NCBI GenBank assembly: GCA_964389685.1
Contig: CAYMFM010000117.1
Location: forward strand, 1-8,411
Reading direction: 5' to 3'
DNA: 8,411 nucleotides
DNA from: G020353115 sp964389685
GTDB lineage: Bacteria; Bacteroidota; Bacteroidia; Bacteroidales; VadinHA17
The stretch's first letter is position 1; the number at the start of each line of letters is the position of its first letter. Made by a program: the position numbers and the translations under genes. Of the stretch, positions 1 through 6,647 are shown in pieces. The notes under the pieces were generated by a model. That model did no database searches. It had not been told where the DNA came from and saw only the letters and a list, made by a program, of their open reading frames with translations.

Positions 1-29
1 ATCCACGCGGATGCTGGTTGTGGAGCTAA

Positions 30-81
30 ATAAATAGGGACAGCTACCGATTTAAATAAACAGGAAGCTGTCCCTATTTAT
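30..81. repeat. Inverted repeat with 16-bp perfect arms at the tyrA 3' end
   Basis: The arms at 30-45 (ATAAATAGGGACAGCT) and 66-81 are perfect reverse complements and enclose a 20-nt AT-rich spacer. The right arm contains the tyrA stop codon (74-76). Read on the minus strand it could fold behind tyrA and protect or terminate the operon transcript. It lacks a U tract, so it is not a textbook intrinsic terminator. The GGGACAGCT core resembles palindromes I associate with REP-like or small mobile elements, but that is recall and not shown here. Bases 1-29 hold nothing I can identify. Confidence 0.75.
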
Positions 82-874
82 ATAATGAATAAAAATCCAT
101 CCCGATATTTTCTCTAAGCATATTGAGGAATTCGCGGATACCCTCCCCGTTTTTATTCTGAATGAGCTTGATGAGATCGTTCAGTCTGGAACTGATGTTT
201 TCAACCTGTTCCAGGGTATAGGGATTAAACAGGATCTCGGTTAAGAGGTAATCATCTTCAGAAAGCAGCCCTTTTGCAATATCCAGGTGTTTCTTAAAGG
301 TTGTACCGGGGACCTCAAGTTTCTTCATACAGGCAGCAAAAACCATGGTCGAGGAAAAGGGGATGGAGAGCGAATAGGCGATGGTTCTGTCATGCATGTC
401 AAATGAATATTCAAAGATATTCAGATCGAGGGATTCATAGAAGGAGTGGAAAAAGGCTTTTCCTTCCGGGTCAGATTCTTTTATGATCACTGCATTCTCA
501 TTTTTCAGCTCTTTCACATTGCCAAACGTCGGACCAAACATGGGGTGGGTGGATACGAACCGTCTCCTGGATCGGGAATAGAAATCCTGCAGTCCGTTCT
601 TTACGGAGGCAATATCTGCAAGGATGCATTCTTCGGGCAGCAGGGGTATAACCTCTTCAAACGCTTCAATGGTTTTGTGAAGGTTTACTGCATTGATCAT
701 GATGTCCGGTGCAAACTCATGCATCTCGTAGGAGGAGACCAGCCGTTTGGTTTTAAAAAAGTACTGTAACTTCTTCAACTCTTTATCGTGTATCGCCACA
801 TCAAAATCGAGGCATAACGACTCGGCGAGCCATGATCCCATTTTCCCGGCTCCAAGGATTAAGATCTTTTTCAT
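74..874 (-). CDS. tyrA: Prephenate dehydrogenase (TyrA), last gene of the aro operon
   Basis: This 266-residue cytoplasmic enzyme should oxidatively decarboxylate prephenate to 4-hydroxyphenylpyruvate with NAD(P)+, the committed step to tyrosine. The N-terminus MKKILILGAGKMG is a Rossmann nucleotide-binding loop. DIASVK (87-92) and STHPMFGP (108-115, with H110) are TyrA family motifs, and a helical dimerisation half follows. I chose the ATG at 872-874 because it places the beta strand and GxGxxG loop at the very N-terminus. The longer reading frame would add 26 residues that overlap aroC and resemble nothing. Only 7 bp separate it from the aroC stop, so it is co-transcribed. At 165-173 the protein reads IAYSLSIPF, where many TyrA proteins have a LPH histidine motif, so it belongs to a divergent subfamily. 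The stop codon and last two residues lie in the terminal inverted repeat. Arogenate as substrate cannot be excluded. Confidence 0.9.
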   Translation of the reverse strand: MKKILILGAGKMGSWLAESLCLDFDVAIHDKELKKLQYFFKTKRLVSSYEMHEFAPDIMINAVNLHKTIEAFEEVIPLLPEECILADIASVKNGLQDFYSRSRRRFVSTHPMFGPTFGNVKELKNENAVIIKESDPEGKAFFHSFYESLDLNIFEYSFDMHDRTIAYSLSIPFSSTMVFAACMKKLEVPGTTFKKHLDIAKGLLSEDDYLLTEILFNPYTLEQVENISSRLNDLIKLIQNKNGEGIREFLNMLRENIGMDFYSLYK

Positions 875-881
875 ACATGCG

Positions 882-1871
882 TTATTTAACCCTTCCTGCC
901 TGGTTTTCAAGCAGGAAAAAATCAGCAAGTGCAATGGCTGTAACCGCTTCAATAATTACCGGAACACGCAGGGCAATGCATCGATCGTGCCTGCCTGCCA
1001 CTTCCAGGTCTGCCATTTCACCTGTTTTTACATTCATCGTATGTTGTTTTTTAGATGTACTGGAGGTTGGTTTTACCACCACCCTGTAAACCAGATCATT
1101 ACCATTTGATATTCCCCCATTGATTCCACCGGCATGATTGGTATCTGTTTTTCCATCCACTGAAATGAGTGAATCGTTGTGTTCACTTCCCCTCATTCTG
1201 GCTGCAGCGAATCCGGCACCAAACTCAATACCCTTGATGGCAGGGACAGAAAACGCCAGGTGACTGATCACCGACTCCACCGAGTCGAAAAAAGGTTCTC
1301 CCAGGCCAACCGGCATGTTGGATGCAATACACTGGATTATTCCACCGATTGAATCGTTTTCTTTTTCAGCCAGTTCAACTGCTTTATCAATATCATCGAT
1401 ACCTCCGGCTTCAATCAATGCTGCCTGAATGTTCACCGGATGTATCATTTTCTTTGCCAGTACACCGACTGCCACCAAGGCGATGGTGATCCTGCCTGAA
1501 AAATGCCCCCCTCCCCTTCCGTCATGAAAGCTCCTGAATTTTTTCATGGCTACAAAGTCTGCATGTCCGGGCCTTGGAATATCATCAAACAGGGAATAAT
1601 CTTTCGATGCGATGTTTTCATTTTTAAAAAGCAGTGTAACGGGCGCACCTGTGGTTTTATGGTTATGAACACCAGAAACAATGGATGGCAGGTCTTTCTC
1701 GGTCCGGGGTGTGGTACCTTTTGCACCACTTTTCCTTCTTTCAATATCTTTTTCGAAATCCTGTTCCCTAACAGGGATCCCGGCGGGGCATCCATCGATC
1801 GTAACACCCACCATTGGGCCATGAGACTCACCAAAAACCATAACCCTGAATATTCGTCCGAAACTATTCAT
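882..1871 (-). CDS. aroC: Chorismate synthase (AroC)
   Basis: This 329-residue enzyme converts 5-enolpyruvylshikimate-3-phosphate to chorismate using reduced FMN, the last shikimate step. Visible signatures are FGESHG (13-18, active-site H17), the TTPRTEKD segment (53-60), RPGHADF (100-106), GFAAARMRGSEHND (220-233), NHAGGINGGISNG (245-257) and GRHD (293-296, second conserved His H295). The region that reads roughly GRSSARET in most AroC proteins is GGGHFSGRIT here (120-129), a subfamily variant. Length is a little under the usual 350-360 residues. The gene starts inside the last codons of aroA (8-bp overlap), and a strong Shine-Dalgarno sequence lies 6 nt upstream, so translational coupling is likely. 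The start is well supported by that site and by the MNSFGRIFRV N-terminus. Confidence 0.95.
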   Translation of the reverse strand: MNSFGRIFRVMVFGESHGPMVGVTIDGCPAGIPVREQDFEKDIERRKSGAKGTTPRTEKDLPSIVSGVHNHKTTGAPVTLLFKNENIASKDYSLFDDIPRPGHADFVAMKKFRSFHDGRGGGHFSGRITIALVAVGVLAKKMIHPVNIQAALIEAGGIDDIDKAVELAEKENDSIGGIIQCIASNMPVGLGEPFFDSVESVISHLAFSVPAIKGIEFGAGFAAARMRGSEHNDSLISVDGKTDTNHAGGINGGISNGNDLVYRVVVKPTSSTSKKQHTMNVKTGEMADLEVAGRHDRCIALRVPVIIEAVTAIALADFFLLENQAGRVK

Positions 1872-3114
1872 CTGTTACTCCTCCCATTTTTAGATAATCG
1901 TCAAAAAAGTGTGGATATGATTTTGAAACGCAGTCAGATCCTGTGATCTCGATTTTTCCGTCTGCTAATATTCCGGCAATTGCAGCAGCCATGGCAATCC
2001 GGTGATCGTTGGAAGCGTGGATAGAGCCCCCTTCGACCCTGCCACCATGGATTATCATCTGATTCTTTTCCAGATCAATCCGGACACCAAGGTTTGAAAA
2101 AATTTCCTTAAGGACCAAAGCGCGATTACTCTCTTTCGATTTCAAACGCCCGGTACCGGTTAATATGGTAATCCCTGTACAATGTGCGGCCAGTGCCACC
2201 AGGGGAGGAAAGAGGTCCGGGCATTCCGTTGCATCAAATTCAAACGGGACCAGGTCTCCGGCGATCACCTCCACCGTATCGTTCATAATGTTCACCCTTG
2301 CTCCTGCCCTCTCGAGGGCAGCAACTATATTTCTGTCAGCCTGCGGGGAATCTTTCTGAATTCCGGTTACCTTCACTTTCCCATTAAGGGCACCCGCAGT
2401 CAGCAGAAATGCTGCTCCACTCCAGTCGCCTTCCACCTCATATTCCCGTGCCTTGTAGTGTTGATTTCCCTTCACCAGGAAACGGGTATACACCTGGTTT
2501 TCCACCTCAATCCCAAAATCCTGCAGCACTTTCAGTGTGACATCGATATAGGGTTTACTGTTAAGGTTTCGTACCAGGAGTTCCGAATCTTTGTTCACAA
2601 CAGGCAGGCTCATCAACAGACCGGTAAGAAACTGGGAAGTGGTTAATCCATCCACCCTTGCCCTTCCTCCTTTCATGGGTCCTTTCACCCTGACGGGGAT
2701 AAAACCGTTTGTAGTTTCGCACTCCACTCCCAGTTCAGACAGGGGATTCTCTATCATGCCAAAGGGTCTGTTTTTCAGTGATCCCAGGCCGGTCAGGGTA
2801 ACGGGAGCATGATGGAGGGAGGCAACCGCCGAAAACATCCGAGCAGCCAACCCCGATTCGCCACAGTGTAACACTTCTTCTCTTGGATTGAATCCTCCGG
2901 AGATCCGAACCCGCTCTTTTTCCAGGGTAACCGTTGCTCCCAACTGTTCAGCGATTCTCAATGCAGCCAGAGTGTCATCACACAGTGATGGATTCATGAT
3001 GGAGGTTTGGCCTTCCCCCAGAAGTGCAGCAACAATACACCGCTGCATCATGCTTTTTGATGAGGGAGCATGAATTGCTCCATTGATCGTTGACGGGCTT
3101 ATGATCCTTTTCAT
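1864..3114 (-). CDS. aroA: EPSP synthase (3-phosphoshikimate 1-carboxyvinyltransferase, AroA)
   Basis: This 416-residue enzyme transfers the enolpyruvyl group of PEP to shikimate-3-phosphate, the step before AroC. It shows the two-domain fold by motif order: APSSKSMMQR (16-25; K20, S21, R25), CGESGLAARMF (84-94), NRPFGMI (115-121; R116), TTSQF (158-162), PDLFPP (299-304; D300 as the likely catalytic acid), KSKESNR (325-331; K327, E328, R331), NDHRIAMA (369-376; R372) and SKSYPHF (397-403; K398). The usual GNAGT segment is replaced by GESGL, so the PEP-binding loop is divergent, but the basic and acidic active-site residues are present. The start ATG is 23 bp after the aroB stop and has no clear Shine-Dalgarno sequence, which is common in Bacteroidota. 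Its 3' end overlaps aroC by 8 bp. Confidence 0.95.
   Translation of the reverse strand: MKRIISPSTINGAIHAPSSKSMMQRCIVAALLGEGQTSIMNPSLCDDTLAALRIAEQLGATVTLEKERVRISGGFNPREEVLHCGESGLAARMFSAVASLHHAPVTLTGLGSLKNRPFGMIENPLSELGVECETTNGFIPVRVKGPMKGGRARVDGLTTSQFLTGLLMSLPVVNKDSELLVRNLNSKPYIDVTLKVLQDFGIEVENQVYTRFLVKGNQHYKAREYEVEGDWSGAAFLLTAGALNGKVKVTGIQKDSPQADRNIVAALERAGARVNIMNDTVEVIAGDLVPFEFDATECPDLFPPLVALAAHCTGITILTGTGRLKSKESNRALVLKEIFSNLGVRIDLEKNQMIIHGGRVEGGSIHASNDHRIAMAAAIAGILADGKIEITGSDCVSKSYPHFFDDYLKMGGVTDE
1878..1885 (-). promoter_or_regulatory. Strong ribosome binding site of aroC, inside the aroA coding end
   Basis: On the minus strand GGGAGGAG sits 6 nt before the aroC ATG. It is one of only two strong Shine-Dalgarno sequences in the operon (the other precedes the aminotransferase). 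It fixes the aroC start and lies within the C-terminal codons of aroA. Confidence 0.75.
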
Positions 3115-3137
3115 TTAAAAACGTTACAGTTGCCCGG

Positions 3138-4169
3138 TTACATTTTGAATTCATGAAGGAACAGCTGCAGTTCTTCCAGTGAAACCCTTTCAACATAGCC
3201 TTTTCCTATCCGGTTAATCAATACAAAATACAACTCCTCCCCAAATTTCTTCTTATCTACCAGCACGGCCTCCCAGATCATTTCCTTGTCCAGTTTCACT
3301 TCTTTCAGCAGTCCCAGGTTTTCCAGCAGGCGTGTTATTCTGTCTGTTTCTTCCGGGGGGACAACTCCTTTTTTTAGCCCAAACCGGTTTGCCATCACCA
3401 TGCCTAAACCAATTGCCTCTCCATGTTTTAGACCGTGGACTTTTTCGATGGCATGTCCAAAGGTATGTCCATAGTTCAAAAGCCTTCTCAATCCCTGTTC
3501 GGTTTCATCTTCCTCTACGATCGAAGCTTTGATCTTGATCGAGTCGGATATTAACCCGAGGATAAGGTTCCTGTTCCGGCTTTTCACCTTTTCCAGGTTG
3601 TTCTCAATGCGCTGAAACATCTGCTCATCCCGTATGATAGCGTGTTTCACAATCTCTGCAAAACCAGAAATATACTCCCCCTCGGGAAGAGTATCCAGCA
3701 TGCCCGGATCACAGAGCACAAAAACCGGTTGACGTATAATGCCAATCAGGTTTTTATAACCAGAAAAATTTACTCCATTCTTACCACCAAGGCTTGCATC
3801 CACCTGTGAGAGGAGGCTGGTTGAGACATAGCCAAAATTAAGGCCACGAAGAAAGGTCGAAGCAACAAATCCTGTAATATCACAGACCACACCACCCCCG
3901 ATCCCAAGGATAAACGTAGACCTGTCGGCATGCAGGGTTATCAGCCGGCTGTAGATAACCTGAACTGTATCCAGATTTTTAATCTCTTCACCCGCTCCGA
4001 TTTGAATTACAGGAAAGGGCGGAAATCGACCGGCATAGTGTTTATTAACGTTTTCATCGGTAATGATGATTACATTCATCTTCGGAATGTACCGCAAGAG
4101 ATCATTCAGGTGTCCTCCGAGGATGATGCGTGATCGGCCGGATGCCGTCTGTATTTCAATCTCTTTCAT
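3138..4169 (-). CDS. aroB: 3-dehydroquinate synthase (AroB)
   Basis: This 343-residue NAD- and metal-dependent enzyme cyclises DAHP to 3-dehydroquinate, the second shikimate step. The N-terminal nucleotide-binding half has LGIGGGVVCDITGF (88-101). The active-site region follows with STSLLSQVDASLGGKNGVN (116-134; D124, K130). The metal ligands by alignment to the family are E172 (GFAEIVKHA), H235 (NYGHTFGHA) and H249 (KHGEAIG). Length is near the usual 340-370 residues and all key residues are present, so it should be active. The start is the ATG at 4167-4169, giving MKEIEIQTASG. A 69-bp spacer separates it from the upstream DAHP synthase gene, the longest gap inside the operon. Confidence 0.96.
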   Translation of the reverse strand: MKEIEIQTASGRSRIILGGHLNDLLRYIPKMNVIIITDENVNKHYAGRFPPFPVIQIGAGEEIKNLDTVQVIYSRLITLHADRSTFILGIGGGVVCDITGFVASTFLRGLNFGYVSTSLLSQVDASLGGKNGVNFSGYKNLIGIIRQPVFVLCDPGMLDTLPEGEYISGFAEIVKHAIIRDEQMFQRIENNLEKVKSRNRNLILGLISDSIKIKASIVEEDETEQGLRRLLNYGHTFGHAIEKVHGLKHGEAIGLGMVMANRFGLKKGVVPPEETDRITRLLENLGLLKEVKLDKEMIWEAVLVDKKKFGEELYFVLINRIGKGYVERVSLEELQLFLHEFKM

Positions 4170-4202
4170 GTTCTGTCCATTTTCCCGGTCAGCAATGAGC
4201 TA

Positions 4203-4210
4203 CAAAAATA
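4203..4210 (-). promoter_or_regulatory. Possible internal -7 element upstream of aroB (weak)
   Basis: The 69-bp spacer 4170-4238 contains TATTTTTG on the minus strand, which fits the Bacteroidota -7 pattern TAnnTTTG. No TTG is found 19-21 nt further upstream. It could be a weak internal promoter for aroB-aroA-aroC-tyrA, or chance in AT-rich sequence. Confidence 0.2.
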
Positions 4211-4238
4211 ACAACTTTACCATACTTTTGTTTTACAC

Positions 4239-5321
4239 TCAGTTCATCACCCGGTTTTGCCGGTTTATTGATTCCTGGTGAATGGCTTTGAACACCCTGC
4301 TTACAAATTCTGTACTCAACCCCTTCTTTTCTCCATCTTTGATGCGTTTTTCAATGATTTCTTTCCATCTTCCGGGTTGAAAGATGGTAATGTTGTTTTC
4401 CTTTTTATATTTCCCGATGGTTTCTGATATGTTCATACGTTGCTCAAAAATATCGAAAAGATTATCATCCAACTGATCAATTTGAGTCCTTAATTTGGCA
4501 AGGGTATTCTTTAATTCATTATCGGTTATGGTCATCGATCTGAACACGATTTTATTCAGCAGGTTGCCAAGTTCTTCCGGTGTAATTTGCTGATCTTTAT
4601 CACTGAGTGCTTCTTCGGGGCAGATGTGGGACTCAATAAACAGGCCGTCGAAGTTAAGGTCCATTGCACGTTGTGAAATTTCAAAAAGGAATTCCTTATT
4701 TCCGCAGATGTGGCTGGGGTCGGTTACGATGGGTATTTCAGGGATTCTTCGTTTCAGCTCAATGGGTATTTCCCATTGCGGATTGTTTCGGAAGTGGGAG
4801 TTTCCATAGCTTGAGAACCCCCTGTGCACTGCAACGATTTTTTTTATCCCTGCTTTGTTTATCCGTTCCATAGCCCCGATCCAGAGTTCAATATCGGGAT
4901 TGATCGGGTTTTTAACAAAAACGGGAATATCCAGCCCACGCAATGCGTCTGCCAGTTCCTGTACGGCAAAGGGATTGACAGTTGTCCTGGCTCCAATCCA
5001 GAGGACATCGACTCCATATTTCAGTGCTTCCCTGACATGCCAGCTATTCGCCACTTCGGTAGCAACCAGCAATCGTGTTTCTTTTTTAACGCGTTGCAGC
5101 CATGGGAGGGCGACCGATCCCATCCCTTCGAATGTATCCGGCCTGGTTCTTGGTTTCCAGATACCTGCCCTGTAAATGTGAACATTCAATTTTTCCAGTT
5201 GCTTTGCTGTCTCCACCACCTGGTGCTCCGATTCAGCACTGCAGGGTCCCGACACAATGATGGGCCGTTTACCGGCAATCCCTGACAGGAAAACTTCTTC
5301 AAGGTTCAGTTTGATTGTCAT
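4239..5321 (-). CDS. Bifunctional DAHP synthase (type I beta) - chorismate mutase (AroQ)
   Basis: This 360-residue fusion has two roles. Residues about 1-260 are DAHP synthase, which condenses PEP and erythrose-4-phosphate: GPCSAES (25-31), RAGIWKPRTRP (51-61), ATEV (87-90), KNPINP (137-142), VHRGFSSYG (165-173) and DPSHICGNK (201-209). Residues about 268-355 are an AroQ helical chorismate mutase, which makes prephenate: R278, R295, K306, R318 and Q355 align with E. coli residues R11, R28, K39, R51 and Q88. Positions matching D48 and E52 are Q315 and W319. The short N-terminus fits the I beta subtype. C-terminal mutase fusions are known in Bacteroidota such as Porphyromonas and Prevotella, where the mutase domain carries allosteric control by prephenate; I infer the same here. 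It starts 1 bp after the aminotransferase stop. Usual names are aroF, aroG or aroA(G). Confidence 0.95.
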   Translation of the reverse strand: MTIKLNLEEVFLSGIAGKRPIIVSGPCSAESEHQVVETAKQLEKLNVHIYRAGIWKPRTRPDTFEGMGSVALPWLQRVKKETRLLVATEVANSWHVREALKYGVDVLWIGARTTVNPFAVQELADALRGLDIPVFVKNPINPDIELWIGAMERINKAGIKKIVAVHRGFSSYGNSHFRNNPQWEIPIELKRRIPEIPIVTDPSHICGNKEFLFEISQRAMDLNFDGLFIESHICPEEALSDKDQQITPEELGNLLNKIVFRSMTITDNELKNTLAKLRTQIDQLDDNLFDIFEQRMNISETIGKYKKENNITIFQPGRWKEIIEKRIKDGEKKGLSTEFVSRVFKAIHQESINRQNRVMN

Positions 5322-5322
5322 T

Positions 5323-6483
5323 TTATTGAACGATTTGTTTTATTCTCTTGATTGATTCAAGGATAATCTCTTCCGGGGAGCAGAGAGAAACCCGGATGTA
5401 ATTCACTCCATTCTTCCCAAAGATTCCTCCCGGTGTAATAAACACCCTGGCTCGTTCCAGAATTTCATCAGAAAAAGCAAAGGAGTCAGTCTCTCCCGGT
5501 ATCCTTGCCCAGACAAATAGTCCTGCCTGTTCCTTCTCATAGGTACAGTGAAGCAGGTCGAGCAGTTGCCAAACCCGTTTTCTCCTGCCAGAGTATACTC
5601 TATTCAGTTGATTATACCAGGAACGGGGATGATCAAGTGCCTCAATTGCAGCATGTTGCACTGGCAAAAACATGCCCGATTGAATATTGCTTGTTACGGT
5701 ATTGATGTGATCGATAAACGCTCTATTACCAGTCACCATTCCGATTCTCCAACCAGCCATATTGTGTGATTTACTGAGCGAGTTTAACTCCAGTGCTGTC
5801 TCTTTTGATCCCTTCGCATCCAGCAGACTGAGGGGATCATCATTCAGGATAAAACTGTATGGATTATCGTTGCATACAAGCATGTCATGACGCTTTCCAA
5901 AATCAACCAATTCCTGGAACAATGCCCTCGTGGCTTTTGCTCCGGTGGGCATATGAGGGTAATTAACCCACATGATTTTGACTTGTGCCAGATCCAGCTT
6001 TTCCAGTCTGTCCAGCTCAGGGCACCATTTTTTCTCCGCTCTCAAATCATAGGTGATTACTTCCGCTCCCACCAATTCAGTAACTGCTTTATAGGTTGGA
6101 TAACCCGGGTCCGGAACAAGGACTTTATCCCCTTCATTCAGGAATGCCATGGAGATGTAAAATATTCCCTCTTTCGACCCCATTAACGGAAGGATCTCAT
6201 GAAGGGGATCAAGATCAACACGGTAATATTTTCTATACCATGCAGCAAAAGCCTGCCGAAGGGATCCGATGCCACGATAACTCTGGTAGCCGTGATTATC
6301 GTGTTTCATTGAACTTTCAACCAGTTTTCCGATCACGTTTTCCGACGGTGGGAGATCAGGGCTTCCAATGCCCAGGTTTATCACGGCTGTACCGGACCGG
6401 TTCAGCTCCTTAATTTGTTTCAGCTTGGTTGAAAAGTAGTATTCACTTACCCTGCTAATTCTATTTGCCATCACCGGGGTCAT
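5323..6483 (-). CDS. PLP-dependent class I/II aminotransferase, first gene of the aro operon
   Basis: This 386-residue fold-type I aminotransferase is of the aspartate / LL-diaminopimelate aminotransferase-like group. Visible elements are INLGIGSPDLPP (35-46), GYQSYRG (65-71), a GSKEGIF cofactor-phosphate loop (102-108), PDPGYPTY (124-131), NYPHMPTG (174-181, in place of the usual NPxNPTG), NDNPY (205-209; D206 to the pyridine nitrogen, Y209), SLSKSHNMAGWRIG (235-248; K238 forms the Schiff base) and YIRVSL (362-367; R364 for the substrate carboxylate). Leading an operon that ends with tyrA, it is inferred to transaminate 4-hydroxyphenylpyruvate and perhaps phenylpyruvate. Substrate cannot be read from sequence, and a diaminopimelate or aspartate role remains possible. 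The start at M1 is chosen because GGGAGG lies 8 nt upstream; M5 is the only close alternative. Confidence 0.9.
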   Translation of the reverse strand: MTPVMANRISRVSEYYFSTKLKQIKELNRSGTAVINLGIGSPDLPPSENVIGKLVESSMKHDNHGYQSYRGIGSLRQAFAAWYRKYYRVDLDPLHEILPLMGSKEGIFYISMAFLNEGDKVLVPDPGYPTYKAVTELVGAEVITYDLRAEKKWCPELDRLEKLDLAQVKIMWVNYPHMPTGAKATRALFQELVDFGKRHDMLVCNDNPYSFILNDDPLSLLDAKGSKETALELNSLSKSHNMAGWRIGMVTGNRAFIDHINTVTSNIQSGMFLPVQHAAIEALDHPRSWYNQLNRVYSGRRKRVWQLLDLLHCTYEKEQAGLFVWARIPGETDSFAFSDEILERARVFITPGGIFGKNGVNYIRVSLCSPEEIILESIKRIKQIVQ

Positions 6484-6491
6484 ACTATTTT

Positions 6492-6497
6492 CCTCCC
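6492..6497 (-). promoter_or_regulatory. Shine-Dalgarno of the aminotransferase, possibly sequestered
   Basis: On the minus strand GGGAGG lies 8 nt before the ATG at 6481-6483. Four of its bases (GGGA, 6497-6494) can pair with TCCC at 6508-6505 across a 7-nt loop, so a short hairpin may mask the site. Only four base pairs are visible, so the masking is uncertain. Confidence 0.6.
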
Positions 6498-6542
6498 TTT
6501 TTCCGGGACCTCTGAAAACAACGCAGGCAAGAAAGTCTCCAT

Positions 6543-6596
6543 TCAGGTTTCCTTAAAATAGAAATAATATGTAGCCGGACTTCCTTTATTTTCCAT
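6543..6596 (-). CDS. Leader peptide B, Tyr/Phe-rich: MENKGSPATYYFYFKET
   Basis: This 17-codon ORF (ATG at 6594-6596, TGA at 6543-6545) lies between the leader terminator and the aminotransferase start. Five consecutive codons encode Tyr-Tyr-Phe-Tyr-Phe (TAT TAT TTC TAT TTT), an improbable run unless selected. There are no Trp codons. It ends 59 nt before the aminotransferase ATG, and its stop region can pair with sequence next to that gene's Shine-Dalgarno. I infer a second regulatory leader whose stalled ribosome would alter downstream folding. It can be reached only by transcripts that pass the upstream terminator. No strong ribosome binding site precedes it. Translation is unproven, and it is too short for homology searches to settle alone. 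Confidence 0.6.
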   Translation of the reverse strand: MENKGSPATYYFYFKET

Positions 6597-6618
6597 AGGT
6601 CTTATCTGTTTTTGGGGC

Positions 6619-6647
6619 AAAAAAAAAGTCCCACAGCGGGGACCTTT
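6619..6647 (-). terminator. Intrinsic terminator acting as attenuator of the aro operon
   Basis: On the minus strand GTCCC (6643-6639) pairs with GGGAC (6632-6628) around the loop CGCTGT. The stem extends by a G-U and up to three A-U pairs. A run of nine T (6627-6619) follows directly. No gene lies upstream on this strand before the promoter, so the only transcript it can stop is the operon leader itself. That makes it an attenuator and not the end of a neighbouring gene. Confidence 0.8.

Noticed and set aside
875..952. N-terminal extension of tyrA by 26 residues from an upstream in-frame ATG.
   Set aside because: It lies wholly within the aroC coding end, and the Rossmann motif should begin at the N-terminus; the ATG at 872-874 is the natural start.
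4200..4223. Seven-codon ORF (MVKLLFL) in the spacer before aroB as another leader peptide.
   Set aside because: No aromatic codon run, no terminator or antiterminator around it, and no clear promoter; likely chance in AT-rich sequence.
4824..5285. Long plus-strand frames opposite the DAHPS-mutase, aroC, tyrA and aminotransferase genes.
   Set aside because: They are antisense shadows of strongly conserved minus-strand genes, with no family motifs and no ribosome binding sites.
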